A stretch of DNA of 60,280 nucleotides from an endosymbiont of Lamellibrachia barhami (GCF_011947365.2 NZ_JAAVSH020000001.1:1466246-1526525); one strand, 5' to 3'; positions 37,376-47,215 are shown, numbered from the stretch's first letter. Translations and numbers: made by a program. Notes: generated by a model from the letters alone, not told the origin.

Positions 37376-37768
37376 TCAGTCCTGGAAACCATACTCCTTG
37401 ATCAACTGCTGTACGATATCGATCGCCTCAGGGGCGCTGTTCAGAAAACTGAAACCAGAATCGTAGAATGACCGATTGATGTCGTTGCTGCTCCAGCGGC
37501 AGGCTGCCCGAAACTCAATCTTTTGCTGCTTGCCTTCGATACCTGGCAGACGGATCTCCAGCGAAAACTCTTTGTCTTTGGGGATTGGCTGGTCACTGAG
37601 CAGCATCAATCCCTCGCTGGAGATGTCGACGACATGTCCAAGCAACTGTTCGTAATCAGTCTCCCAAACACGCAGATAGTAGATGAGGTGGCGCCGCTTG
37701 ATTTGGCGACGATCATCCCCAGTGCTTTGTTCGTTCTCATCGTATTGAAAGGGTTTTGTAATATACAT
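37376..37768 (-). CDS. PilZ domain protein
   Basis: 130 residues. DDRRQIKRRHLIYYLRV near residues 18-34 contains the Arg-rich c-di-GMP switch, and VVDISSEGLMLLSD (about 45-58) is the second PilZ motif (D-x-S-x-x-G). It ends in a short helix. It is probably a c-di-GMP receptor. It faces the Nudix gene and is divergent from the kinase at 37921; c-di-GMP enzymes lie elsewhere in the window (49289, 56606). Confidence 0.85.
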   Translation of the reverse strand: MYITKPFQYDENEQSTGDDRRQIKRRHLIYYLRVWETDYEQLLGHVVDISSEGLMLLSDQPIPKDKEFSLEIRLPGIEGKQQKIEFRAACRWSSNDINRSFYDSGFSFLNSAPEAIDIVQQLIKEYGFQD

Positions 37769-37920
37769 GCCAAAGATGCTCCTTGCTTGAGCGGGCGGGG
37801 TGCTGTCTGTTTCTGTTGTTGGACGGACAGCGGCATCAATCTATGTTAGCTTTTCGGCAGATTGCGGTTTTTCTTGACCCAAGCTGCAATAAAAGTCTCT
37901 TTGCCGAGAATAAATAGGGA

Positions 37921-40005
37921 ATGAATCAGATGTTTTCTCGCCTTTTTTCAAGGGAGTTGTTGCATAACTCAGAGTATCAGTCGGCTTGGGTACGTCTGGC
38001 GATCTGGAGTTTCAGTGTTGGTTATATCGGGCTTGGCGCCTGGACCGATTACTATGTGGTCGATGTCGGGCAGTACTATCTCTTTTTCGGTTTCTTCATT
38101 CTGCTCTTTCTGGGCCTGCTGATCAGTATCTACTACGTGCCAGAGATGCCGGCGCGTCGCTACGTCACAGTTGTTTCCGATATCGTTGCCGTCAGTCTGG
38201 CAATATTTCTCACCAACGAGGCAATCAGCCCCTTCTACCTGCTCTACATCTGGATATTCGTCTCCTACGGAACCCGCTATGGCAAGCGGCTGTTGAAGGT
38301 AGCCTCCATCCTTAGCGTCTTCGCCTACAATGTTGTGTTGATCGCCCTGGATGAGTGGCAGCAGCACACCTTCGAGGCCTTTTTCTTCCTGTTGCTGCTG
38401 GTGGTGCTGCCGATGTACCAATACTCCCTGCTGCGCAAGTTGCATGAAGCGCGGCAGGAGGCGGAACAGGCCAATAAGGCGCGGGGGGATTTTCTCGCCA
38501 CCATGACCCATGAGCTGCGTACTCCGTTGATTGGGGTGATTGGTATGTCGCGGTTGATGCAGTCCACCCGCCTGGATGCGGAACAGCAGGAGTATCTGCA
38601 CTCAATCAAGGCCTCGGCTCAACTGCTGCGGGCATTGATTGGGGATATCCTCGATTTTTCCAAGATCGATGCCAACAAGCTGGAGCTGGAAAGCAGTGCC
38701 TTTGAAATCCGGGAACTGCTGCGTGGGGTCACTTCAACCTTGGCAACAGAGGCGCAGGAGAAGCAGGTTGAGCTGATCTGCCAAGTGGATGCGCGGCTGC
38801 CCAGAGAGTTGTTGGGAGATGAACTGCGGCTCTCTCAGATTCTCTTTAATCTGCTGGGCAATGCGATCAAGTTTACCGATGAGGGAGAGGTGGTCCTGCG
38901 TGTCTTGCTGGCTCCGGCTGACGATAAGGTAACCGTGCCGCATGTTCGGCTTGAGGTGGAGGACACGGGGATCGGCATCCCGGCTGAGAAGCTGGAGAAT
39001 ATATTCGAGATGTTCTGGCAGGCGGATGTATCGACCAGCCGTCGCTTCGGTGGTACAGGCCTCGGAACCACGGTGGCTCGTGACTTGGCGCGCCTGATGG
39101 GGGGTGATATCGGGGTCAGAAGCAGGCTGGGTGAGGGAACCTGTTTTTGGGTAAAACTCCCCCTGCTGCCGAAGGACGGCAGTAAAAGTGGGGTTAAACC
39201 CCCTGTATTGTCCGGCCGCCGCTGTCTACTGTTTGAGGCCAACGATACGGGGAGGTCCGTATACAGCGAGGTGGTGACGGCGTTGGGTATGGAGGTAACA
39301 GCGGTCTCCAGCGTGGATTCACTGGCGCAGATGCCGAAACGGGCCTGGGAGCTGATTCTGCTCTGTGATTCAGTCAATGGTATAGATCCGGAGATCGTGC
39401 TGAACCAGCTCGATGAACATGTGACCGGACAACCTCCGGTGCTGTTTGCCGGCTATCGAGGGCGCAGGGTGGACCTGCCGGCACGGGTGATCCCGGCATT
39501 ACTGAAGCCCTTTCTTGTCGATCAGTTGGCGCAAGCCGCAGTGCGGGTGCTACGTGGGGAGAGTGCGAGTGGTGAGGATGAGGCGGCATTTTCCAAGCGT
39601 GGAGGCCGGCGTGCTGAAGACAGCGGTGTGAATATTTTGTTGGCGGAAGATAATTCGATTGCAGCAAAGGTGCTGACGACGCTGCTGGTGCAGAAGGGGC
39701 ACCGGGTGATTCATGCCATTGATGGAAGAGAGGCGCTGGAGGCGGCGACGAGTAACGAATTTCATCTGGCCTTTATCGATCTTCGTATGCCGCATCTGGA
39801 TGGCTTTGATTTCACTCGTCTCTATCGTGAACAGGAGCCTGAGGGACTGCACATGCCGATTCTGGCGCTCACTGCCAATGCCGCAGAGGATGTAATCGAA
39901 CAGTGTCACGAGGCCGGAATGGATGGCTTTATCAATAAGCCGGTAGAGCCGGAGCAGTTGGATTTGGTGATCTCCAGATATGTGCAGACGCAGGAATATG
40001 AGTAG
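37921..40005 (+). CDS. RpfC-like hybrid sensor histidine kinase
   Basis: 694 residues. Four to six N-terminal membrane helices (about 20-170), then a HisKA domain with phospho-acceptor H197 (MTHELRTPLIGVIGMSR). A HATPase domain follows: N box NLLGNAIKFTDEG, DTGIGIP, GTGLGTTVARDLA. A degenerate receiver-like segment (about 425-545) precedes a canonical receiver with D620 (FIDLRMPHLDGF) and a conserved Lys (FINKPVEP). The membrane arrangement and the GTGLGTT box resemble RpfC, the sensor of diffusible fatty-acid signals, but no Hpt domain or rpfF/rpfG neighbour is present, so the ligand is open. Only 5 bp separate it from the next gene. Confidence 0.9.
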   Translation: MNQMFSRLFSRELLHNSEYQSAWVRLAIWSFSVGYIGLGAWTDYYVVDVGQYYLFFGFFILLFLGLLISIYYVPEMPARRYVTVVSDIVAVSLAIFLTNEAISPFYLLYIWIFVSYGTRYGKRLLKVASILSVFAYNVVLIALDEWQQHTFEAFFFLLLLVVLPMYQYSLLRKLHEARQEAEQANKARGDFLATMTHELRTPLIGVIGMSRLMQSTRLDAEQQEYLHSIKASAQLLRALIGDILDFSKIDANKLELESSAFEIRELLRGVTSTLATEAQEKQVELICQVDARLPRELLGDELRLSQILFNLLGNAIKFTDEGEVVLRVLLAPADDKVTVPHVRLEVEDTGIGIPAEKLENIFEMFWQADVSTSRRFGGTGLGTTVARDLARLMGGDIGVRSRLGEGTCFWVKLPLLPKDGSKSGVKPPVLSGRRCLLFEANDTGRSVYSEVVTALGMEVTAVSSVDSLAQMPKRAWELILLCDSVNGIDPEIVLNQLDEHVTGQPPVLFAGYRGRRVDLPARVIPALLKPFLVDQLAQAAVRVLRGESASGEDEAAFSKRGGRRAEDSGVNILLAEDNSIAAKVLTTLLVQKGHRVIHAIDGREALEAATSNEFHLAFIDLRMPHLDGFDFTRLYREQEPEGLHMPILALTANAAEDVIEQCHEAGMDGFINKPVEPEQLDLVISRYVQTQEYE

Positions 40006-40010
40006 CGGTT

Positions 40011-41369
40011 ATGAGTGATCTGGTTGAACGGGCGGCACTCTATGCCACCCAGGCCCATGCGCGTATCGATCAACGGCGTAAATATTCCAATCAACCCTAC
40101 GATGTCCATCTGCGGGCGGTAGCTGAGATCGTGTCGGAGGTCACCGATGATGAACACATGATCGCAGCGGCCTGGCTGCATGACACGGTGGAGGATACCA
40201 CTGCCACGGTGCGCGATATTGAAACGACCTTTGGTCCGGATGTGGCGGCCCTGGTATCGGATCTGACGGACATCAGTCGTGCCAGTGACGGCAACAGGGC
40301 GGTGCGTAAGGCGATCGATCGCGATCATACGGCAAAGGCATCGGTTCGGGCGAAGACCATCAAGCTGGCGGATCTTACCGATAACTGCCGGGATATTTGC
40401 AAGCATGATCCCCGTTTTGGACGTGTCTATCTGGCGGAGATGACGGCGCTGCTCGAGGTTCTTGAGGAGGGCGATGAGCGGTTGAAAAAGCAGGCTCGTA
40501 AAGTCTGGGCACGCTGTCAGGAGAAGATTGGTCACGATCCCGCCGCAGTGTCAAACTCAATAGCGGCGCCTGTACGTACCGGTATCGGTGAGAATTTTGA
40601 ACAGAGACGTGCCCTGCGATTGTTTACCAAGTCGTTCTCTGCGCGGGATATTGCCGAGCCCCTGGCTTCATTCGATGCGGAAACATCGGCAAAATCTGTA
40701 CGCAAGATATTGCAGAAAAATGGCTGGTCGGTAGTCGGGTTGCGGGATGACGGATTGGTCAGCGGATATGTTCATGAAGAGGATCTGCTCTCCGGTTTTT
40801 GCCGGGATCACCACCGGTCATTTGCCAGGGGACAGGTGCTGCGTGAGACTGCATCACTTTCCGATGTGATACATGTTCTGACCCGGCATGAGAGCTGTTT
40901 CGTCTCCATGGTGGGTGGCGTTTCCGGCATTATTTTGCGGGAGCATATACAGAAACCGATTGTGCGCATGTGGCTGTTTGGCATGGTCACCATCATAGAG
41001 ATGAATCTGGTGGAACGGATTGAGAGAATCTTTCCAGATGATCTTTGGCGTGAGCAGTTGAGTGAGTCGCGCCTGGCCAAGGCGCTTGAGATGCAGCAGG
41101 AGCGCACCCGCAGAGGTCAGTCCGGTCGTCTTCTGGACTGCCTGCAATTTTCCGACAAGGCCAAGATCCTGATCAATGATGACAGTCAACTGCAATCGCT
41201 TGGATTCGACAGCCGCCGCACGGCCAAGAATGTAGTCAAGGAGTTGGAGTCACTGCGTAACAACCTGGCCCACTCCCAGGATATCGTCGCGCACAACTGG
41301 CCGCAGATCGCACGAATGACGCAGCGGATCGAGGAGTTGATTCTTTGGGATGGGGAAGAAACGGTGTAG
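40011..41369 (+). CDS. HD (SpoT/MESH1-like) + CBS-like + HEPN-like multidomain protein
   Basis: 452 residues in operon with the upstream kinase. Residues 1-175 are an HD domain of the (p)ppGpp-hydrolase kind: RRKYSNQPYDVHLRAVAEIV, H57-D58 in AAWLHDTVEDT, and KTIKLADLTDNCRDI. Residues ~185-310 resemble a CBS pair (ALRLFTKSFSARDIAEPLAS, GWSVVGLRDDGLVSGYVHEE). Residues ~310-452 are helical and include LLDCLQFSDKAKILI and ESLRNNLAHSQDI, where R416 to H421 fits the RX4-6H motif of HEPN RNases. No ppGpp synthetase domain is present. A regulated alarmone hydrolase joined to an RNase-like module is an inference. The CBS-HEPN part resembles stand-alone proteins in other bacteria; the added HD domain is unusual. 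Confidence 0.75.
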   Translation: MSDLVERAALYATQAHARIDQRRKYSNQPYDVHLRAVAEIVSEVTDDEHMIAAAWLHDTVEDTTATVRDIETTFGPDVAALVSDLTDISRASDGNRAVRKAIDRDHTAKASVRAKTIKLADLTDNCRDICKHDPRFGRVYLAEMTALLEVLEEGDERLKKQARKVWARCQEKIGHDPAAVSNSIAAPVRTGIGENFEQRRALRLFTKSFSARDIAEPLASFDAETSAKSVRKILQKNGWSVVGLRDDGLVSGYVHEEDLLSGFCRDHHRSFARGQVLRETASLSDVIHVLTRHESCFVSMVGGVSGIILREHIQKPIVRMWLFGMVTIIEMNLVERIERIFPDDLWREQLSESRLAKALEMQQERTRRGQSGRLLDCLQFSDKAKILINDDSQLQSLGFDSRRTAKNVVKELESLRNNLAHSQDIVAHNWPQIARMTQRIEELILWDGEETV

Positions 41370-41571
41370 AGATCTGCATGAGTCGTGTGGGAGGTAGTTC
41401 CGGACTTTCACTCCTGGCGTCTGCCGCCGATGAACGACACAATGAGAAATTCTTCAAATCCAACAAAATTCTCCTGTCGACAAAGGAGACATACCCAGTT
41501 TCTCAAGTTGACACTTAAAAGGCAAAATAGCTAATATAGCCGCCCCGAAATATGACTCTTCCTCACGACTT

Positions 41572-42771
41572 ATGACAGCTTCTTTCACCACTCCCGCAGT
41601 CGTCATCGGCGGACTGATACTGCTGCGGCAATTAGAAGGGACAGGTATTCCCTTCGTTTTGATTCCCCGTGCGCCCAAGGATCCCAGCGTCTACTCACGA
41701 TTTTATCGTGGCGTTGGTTTGACCATGGAAGATTTAATGGAGAATGAGACGCTGTTTCTTGAGCGTCTGATTGAATTGGCAAAGGGCTATTCCGAGAAAC
41801 CGGTCCTCTTTTTCGGTGATGATTGGGTGCTCTTTTTTGTTATCAGGCACCGGGAGGTTCTGTCGGAATATTTCCGTTTCACCATGCCTGAGCAGCGGAT
41901 ACTGGAAGAGTGTTCGGACAAGATGGCATTTGCCAAGCTTGCCCAGGAGTATGACCTGCCGGTACCGAAAGGCCTGGTGGAGTCCCCTTCCCTCGATTGC
42001 GCCCAGATCGAAGAACAGATCGGCTACCCCTGCGTCTTCAAACCCGACTCCCACTTGGGTTGGTTTGAGTCAGAGGCGGTAAAAGATGCGGGAGATATGC
42101 CGCAGAAGGTACTGCTGGCGCAGAATCGTGAAGAGTGCGAGCACGCTTTGTCAGGAATCCGTAAATTCACCGAAAAATTTGTTGTACAGGAGTTTATTCG
42201 TGGCGGCGAGGAGGAGATCTACTCCTTCCATACCTTCGTCGGTCGTGATGGCAAGCCGGTGGCTTCATATGTCGGCAAAAAGATCAGGACCTATCCCTCC
42301 ATGGGTGGGGAGAGTAGCTACGTAGGCCTGATTCGCGATGACGAAGTCACACGGCTCGGACTGGAAGTGGCTGAGAAACTTGGCATTCGTGGTGTCATGA
42401 AGATTGACTTCAAGAAGGATGTCGACAGTGGCCGCTATTTCGTTTTGGAGATTAACCTGCGCTTCACCTTGTGGAATCATTTGGGCGCACGGGCAGGCAT
42501 TAATCTGGCGGAACTTGTCTATCGGGATCTGTGCGGTCTGCCAATGGAGGTGCCGGGTGACTATAAAGACGACTTGCGTTGGTTACATCTGGGCCGCGAT
42601 TTTCGTTCATTCGTCAAAGACTACCGCCCGTCCGGTCAGCTCACCACCTGGCAATGGCTAAGTTCTTTGATGCGGCCGAAGGTCTACGCTATGTTCGAGT
42701 GGCGCGATCCCATGCCGTTTTTGGTGAAGACCTTCGACTACATGAAACACAGCATCGGGAAGCTGAAGTAG
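41572..42771 (+). CDS. ATP-grasp carboxylate-amine ligase-like protein
   Basis: 399 residues. The N-terminal part (1-110) is a pre-ATP-grasp fold (TTPAVVIGGLILLRQLEGTG). The ATP-grasp core follows: YPCVFKPDSHLGW, FVVQEFIRGGEEEIYSFHTF, VMKIDFKKDVDSGRYFVLEI, NLRFTLWNH, with metal-binding Glu and Asn in the last. Such enzymes join a carboxylate to an amine through an acyl phosphate. The substrate is unknown; it lies beside an acetyltransferase of the CelD type, which hints at surface polymer or lipid modification. Confidence 0.85.
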   Translation: MTASFTTPAVVIGGLILLRQLEGTGIPFVLIPRAPKDPSVYSRFYRGVGLTMEDLMENETLFLERLIELAKGYSEKPVLFFGDDWVLFFVIRHREVLSEYFRFTMPEQRILEECSDKMAFAKLAQEYDLPVPKGLVESPSLDCAQIEEQIGYPCVFKPDSHLGWFESEAVKDAGDMPQKVLLAQNREECEHALSGIRKFTEKFVVQEFIRGGEEEIYSFHTFVGRDGKPVASYVGKKIRTYPSMGGESSYVGLIRDDEVTRLGLEVAEKLGIRGVMKIDFKKDVDSGRYFVLEINLRFTLWNHLGARAGINLAELVYRDLCGLPMEVPGDYKDDLRWLHLGRDFRSFVKDYRPSGQLTTWQWLSSLMRPKVYAMFEWRDPMPFLVKTFDYMKHSIGKLK

Positions 42772-42797
42772 TCCTCTCGCCCGTTAACCACACTGGA

Positions 42798-43634
42798 TCA
42801 GGAGTCCATGCGCTCTTTCAGCGCATCGAGGCTGGAATCATCCGCCGTGCGAGGGAAGAGCCGGTGACGCAGGCGACCTGCCTTACGCCGAAACCTGTCG
42901 TATAATCCGCTAAACCCATTTGAGTTCTTCCGGCGCCACTTCTGCTCTATGGAGCGTTGCCAGGATGTTTCATGATCAAACTCCACTCTGCGGAATGTCA
43001 CCTTCCCCGCATCGGGATCATAAAGCACATAACTGGCCCATTTCACCTCGCCCCTGGGCTCGCCAACTGTCCCTACATTGACCAGGAACACTCCATCATC
43101 CTGGAGTTCTATCTCGCCGTCTCCCAAGGAAATCAAGCTGCCGTCTTCCTGAATCCTAGTCGCCTTGGTGAGATGGGTGTGTCCGAAGAATGCCAGCGGG
43201 GGCAACCCTCTCTCCCTGATGATTCTGACGGCCTTGCGTAATCGCTCTTCCCGGGACAGGTACTCATCAACCTTGTCCGGAGAGCCGTGAAAGGCGCAGA
43301 ATTTCTCCTCTACGATCATCAAGGGAAGCGTGCGGATGTACTCCCGCCATTCAGGTTTGAGCCGTTTTCTTGCCTGGGTTGAGGAGTAGAGTGCGTAGGG
43401 ACTGCATGCCAGTGGGGCCAGCAGGCCTGCGGCAATCAGGTCGTGATTGCCTGCGATCCACTCGATATCCTGGCTCCGCAGCAGTTCCATGCAGGTGTGC
43501 TGATCCGCATTGTAGGAGGCAAGATCGCCGAGGCAGATGATCCGTTCCGCTCCAACGGACTTAATGTCGTCCAATACGTGCCGTAAGGCATCGATATTGC
43601 CATGCACATCAGAAAAGAGGGCGATAGTCCCCAT
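42798..43634 (-). CDS. Calcineurin-like metallophosphoesterase
   Basis: 278 residues. All motifs are present: FSDVHGNIDAL (D-x-H), CLGDLASYN (GD), AGNHDLI (GNHD), AFHGSP and FFGHTHL (GHTH), binding two metal ions. The length and the DxHGN opening fit the YfcE/MJ0936-like phosphodiesterases. The basic C-terminal tail (RRKAGRLRHRL) is unusual. It is 5 bp downstream of the acetyltransferase on the same strand. Confidence 0.88.
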   Translation of the reverse strand: MGTIALFSDVHGNIDALRHVLDDIKSVGAERIICLGDLASYNADQHTCMELLRSQDIEWIAGNHDLIAAGLLAPLACSPYALYSSTQARKRLKPEWREYIRTLPLMIVEEKFCAFHGSPDKVDEYLSREERLRKAVRIIRERGLPPLAFFGHTHLTKATRIQEDGSLISLGDGEIELQDDGVFLVNVGTVGEPRGEVKWASYVLYDPDAGKVTFRRVEFDHETSWQRSIEQKWRRKNSNGFSGLYDRFRRKAGRLRHRLFPRTADDSSLDALKERMDS

Positions 43635-43639
43635 GTGAT

Positions 43640-44788
43640 TTAGGCGCCGCCCAGCAAACCGATCTCGTCAATGTAGCGTCCTGAGGGCCAGATCTCCTTG
43701 GAGAAAAGCAGCTTGTTTTTCAGCTTTGACGGGTGGGCGATGAATAGATCGTAGCCATCCCGTTCCTCCGCTCCCCATCGCCGTTTATGCTCGCTTCCAC
43801 CACCCAGAAAGTCGTAACCGGAGATGCCTGCATCGATGCACCGCTCAATCACTTCAGTACGCAGCACATTGCCTGAGCCTTGCACATAGTCGGGATCAAA
43901 GCCCTCCTGCAGTTGCAGAAAGACACCATTGTAAACATAGCCGATCTGGACCGATTTGATCTCCCCGTGGTCTGTGAGTGCGATCAGCCACAGCCAGTCG
44001 TTCTTCAGGGCGATGCGAGAAAACTGGCGATAGAATTCAGCCTCGTAGGGCTTGCGACGAAAGGCGCCTACCTGGCCATCGAGCTGCCAGCGTCGGTAGT
44101 GCAGCTCGAACAGGGTCTCGATGAATTGGGGGAGATCTTCCGGTTTTTCACAGAGTACCACCTCGACACCTTCGGTATTGAGTAATTTGCGGCGCTTGCG
44201 GCGCATCTGCTGTCGGCGCTTGGAGGAGAAACTCTCTTCATAGAGCTGCATCGAGTCGGGGAGATCGAAGTAGCTGAAGACTGTAGTACGCGAGTGGTGC
44301 AACAGTCCCTTCTCTTCGCAGGCTGCCTTGATTCTCTCCATGGCCCCTGTCCAGCCCGCCATGCGGGGCATCCAGATGGTATCCCAATCCGACTTTGCAG
44401 CCAGCAGGGCATCCGCAATGGCGGACAGGGCCGCCGTCTCTACATCAGGATCGACGATCCAGTCAGCGTACTCGGAGCCGGTTGCATGATCCGCCATCAT
44501 ACGCAGGGTGCGGAACGGGAGCACTTTTAGCAGGCGCAGTTCCGAGACATAAAACGGCACCGCTCCAACCAGTCGTCCATTTTCATCGCGCACGGTGACG
44601 ACAAACGGCTTAGCGGCTTCCTGCGTGACCTCGCGCCAGGTCTGCAGCCACTCCCAGGTGAGGAAGATCGTGTTGGAGCGTGACCGCTGCAACAGATCGT
44701 TCCACTCCTTGGCGAGCGGGTCGAAGTCGGACCAGCGGGTGATTATTTTTGTTTCCAGAGATAAATGTTTGGCAGTCACGAAATTCAC
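43640..44788 (-). CDS. CelD/BcsL-like GNAT acetyltransferase
   Basis: 382 residues with two GNAT-like halves, as in proteins annotated as cellulose-biosynthesis acetyltransferases (BioF2/FemAB-like fold). Segments: TIFLTWEWLQTWREVTQE near residue 40, FSSKRRQQMRRKRRKLL about 185, RWQLDGQVGAFRRKPYEAEF and SGYDFLGGGSEHKRRWG near the end. It probably acylates a sugar or peptide precursor of an envelope polymer. It forms a two-gene unit with the phosphoesterase and converges on the ATP-grasp gene. Confidence 0.82.
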   Translation of the reverse strand: MNFVTAKHLSLETKIITRWSDFDPLAKEWNDLLQRSRSNTIFLTWEWLQTWREVTQEAAKPFVVTVRDENGRLVGAVPFYVSELRLLKVLPFRTLRMMADHATGSEYADWIVDPDVETAALSAIADALLAAKSDWDTIWMPRMAGWTGAMERIKAACEEKGLLHHSRTTVFSYFDLPDSMQLYEESFSSKRRQQMRRKRRKLLNTEGVEVVLCEKPEDLPQFIETLFELHYRRWQLDGQVGAFRRKPYEAEFYRQFSRIALKNDWLWLIALTDHGEIKSVQIGYVYNGVFLQLQEGFDPDYVQGSGNVLRTEVIERCIDAGISGYDFLGGGSEHKRRWGAEERDGYDLFIAHPSKLKNKLLFSKEIWPSGRYIDEIGLLGGA

Positions 44789-45224
44789 TTTATATTAGAG
44801 AGATAGGAATTTGCTTTTGTGATGGGAGATGGATTTAGCCGCACCGTCCAGTGCTTGGCTTTGGTTCCATTTCATTGTTCTTCTCATCGCGGTTTTTAAG
44901 CAGAGGGTCATTCTCGCCACCCCTCAACCCTACTGTCAACCGGGACGTGTCATTTCTGAGAAATTTCCACTCTGCCTATAATTCGGCGTACCGGGATCAA
45001 GTCGGCGGCGGCAGAGTATTGACCTGATCTCATTAACAAGTTTGATCTCCTCTCGGCTAATTGACCCAGCTCAATAATATGTCGGTTATATGACGGTTTT
45101 GTTACAGTACCTGATGCGGAAATGCACTAACAGGAGTAATATGTGCATGAAAAATAACTATTTCAAAAAGCGTGAGAAAAATGCTCATGAGGGGGATCGT
45201 ATTGGCCTCAGAGGGAGGCGAAAT
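44789..45224. other. 436-bp intergenic region
   Basis: No protein signature was found. A small upstream in-frame extension (45090-45224) of the next gene is open but has no ribosome-binding site. This region probably holds divergent promoters; I could not identify clear boxes. Confidence 0.35.
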
Positions 45225-45461
45225 ATGACAGAACAACTTAACGCGGCAACAGAGAATAACGACCCGTCCGCACCTTGGGCGATTATCCGTTTGGATGCCG
45301 ATAATCAGTGTCTCAACACAATGAAGATGATCCTTGGGGCTGTCGCTTACAAAAGATTGGATCTGCAGGTTGATCTTGTTCCAACCCCCTCGATCGCTGC
45401 CTCCGGTGCATGTGAGATGGAGAGGGCGGAGGCGCTATGGCTGAGTCATGGCAAGTATTAA
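45225..45461 (+). CDS. Hypothetical protein, 78 residues
   Basis: ATG 45225 follows GGGAGG by 7 bp, a good ribosome-binding site. The protein (NDPSAPWAIIRLDADNQCLN, then VDLVPTPSIAASGACEMERA) resembles nothing I can name with confidence. The length and a VPTP-x4-S-x-A-C stretch are faintly like DUF3343 sulfur-carrier-like proteins. Treat it as unknown. Confidence 0.45.
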   Translation: MTEQLNAATENNDPSAPWAIIRLDADNQCLNTMKMILGAVAYKRLDLQVDLVPTPSIAASGACEMERAEALWLSHGKY

Positions 45462-45710
45462 AACTGCTTGCCGCATTTCGCGGCGGCAGTGACGTCCAAC
45501 GAAAAAGGGGGGGAGCCTTTTGAGATACAAAAATTTCGTCTGAATTTAAAGGATGAAGAAGATCCACTGACTGGGCTTCTTTGCGTCGCCTTTTGCTTTC
45601 GGCTAAGGGAAGGGTCACCTGCATGGCGGTGGCTGTCTTTACCTTGTGCGCAAAGGCCTAGGTTCACGCTACGTGATTTATCGATGTTAATTACTTATAC
45701 GGAGACATAC

Positions 45711-46391
45711 ATGCGGACAACCAACCCTATTGCTTCCCTGTTGGGAAGCAGCCCGTTCAAGCCACTGCAGGCCCATATGCGCATCGTTGACGAGTGCGTT
45801 AATGAGGTTCCTGCCCTGTTTGATGCCTTGGTGGCGGGAGACAACACGGCACTTGTCGAGCAGAAGGAGAAGATTTTTGCAAAAGAGGGCGAAGCGGACA
45901 TCCTCAAACATAACCTGCGGGCACACTTGCCAAAAAGCCTGTTCATGCCGGTCGATCGCCGTGATCTGCTGGAGTTACTGGACATGCAGGACACCATTGC
46001 CAACGTCGCACAGGATATCGCCGGCTTGATGACGGAACGGGATATGTCGGTGCCTGAGGGCATGGCTGAGCCATTGGTCGCCTTTGTGCAACGCTGTGTC
46101 GATACCTGCAATCATGCTGCGACGATCGTCGAAGAGCTGGATGAGCTGATCGAGACCGGTTTTCGGGGCCGCGAGGCCACTAAGGTGCAGGAGATGGTCG
46201 AAGCGCTCAGCAAGCTGGAAGATGAGACCGACGACATGGGGATTGCACTCGCTCAAAGCCTGTTTGCAATGGAGGATGATCTCAAACCCGTCTCTGTCAT
46301 GTTCTGGTACCAGACGCTGCAGGCAGGATAGCAAGGATTGGCGGATTACGGCGAGAAGGTTGGTGACCGCGTTGGTATTGACGTTCGTTGA
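45711..46391 (+). pseudogene. DUF47 (PhoU-like) phosphate-transport accessory protein with premature stop
   Basis: From ATG 45711 (GGAG 8 bp upstream) the frame codes 206 residues of a DUF47/TIGR00153 protein: ASLLGSSPFKPLQAHMRIVD, EGEADILKHNLRAHLPKSLF, ELLDMQDTIANVAQDIAGLM. A TAG at 46329 interrupts it after MFWYQTLQAG. In the same frame the familiar tail continues as GLADYGEKVGDRVG to a TGA at 46391. About 20 residues are lost and two are altered, so the protein may be partly functional. These proteins assist PiT phosphate transporters, and the gene is followed by a pit fragment. Confidence 0.75.
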
Positions 46392-46508
46392 TCGAGTCAT
46401 CACCTCCGGCATCAGGCCGGATGGCTGACATCATTTTATTTGTTTAACACGTCTGGCGTGTGGGGAGGCTTTTTTGCCTCCGGCCAGGGGAAATTGAGTA
46501 ATCCAGCA

Positions 46509-46907
46509 ATGGAAATTATCTCCGAATGGGGTTTTTTGTTTATCGGTATGGCCGTCGTCTTTGGTCTCTATATGAGTTGGGGTATCGGCGCCAATGATGT
46601 CGCCAATGCCATGGGCGTGTCGGTAGGTTCCGGCGCCATCACGGTCAAACAGGCCATTATCATCGCCGCCATCTTTGAATTTGCCGGCGCCTTTATTGCC
46701 GGTGGTAGCGTCACAAGTACCATCCGCAAGGGGATTATCGACCCTGCCAGTATCGCCGGATCACCGGAGCTGCTGGTGTACGGGATGTTGGCGGCCCTGT
46801 TAGCTGCCGGCATCTGGCTGATGATTGCCTCGACCAGGGGCTGGCCCGTCTCTACCACTCACACCATCGTCGGTGCTATCGTCGGCAAGATTATGAGCTC
46901 GAATTAA
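46509..46907 (+). pseudogene. pit: PiT-family inorganic phosphate transporter, truncated
   Basis: The N-terminal third of a PiT permease. The signature GIGANDVANAMGVSVGSGAI is intact, followed by IIAAIFEFAGAFIAGGSVTS and the second motif STRGWPVSTTHTIVGAIVGK. Then the frame ends after 132 residues (IMSSN, stop at 46907), where the full protein continues for about 280 more. An upstream start at 46440 is possible. A deletion, probably linked to the ISL3 element 300 bp downstream, removed the rest. Confidence 0.85.
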
Positions 46908-47215
46908 TCCGTGAATACTGATGAGTACTAGATATTTTGCCTTATTATTTTTTCTCATATAGATTTACAACTATAAAAAGGATGTACTTTAATGCCTTAA
47001 TAGACAGTATATGGTTGAGAAGAGAAAACAGTTCATTATTTCAGCCATCACTGGTATTCGATGCTTCTTTCATTTGCTGACGCCTAAATATGGACAGGAC
47101 AGCGAATACCTACCTCCATCATATCGTGCATGTAGTCATTCCGCACACAGCGTTCCGATCATTCTTCACAAAGTAAATGGTGGCAGGAGATTATGTCTGG
47201 CAAGATTAATGGGTC
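46908..47215. other. Unassigned sequence between pit fragment and ISL3 element
   Basis: An 79-residue frame (47011-47250) containing PPSYRACSHSAHSVPIILHK has no recognisable family and runs into the transposon end. It is probably remnant sequence. Confidence 0.3.
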
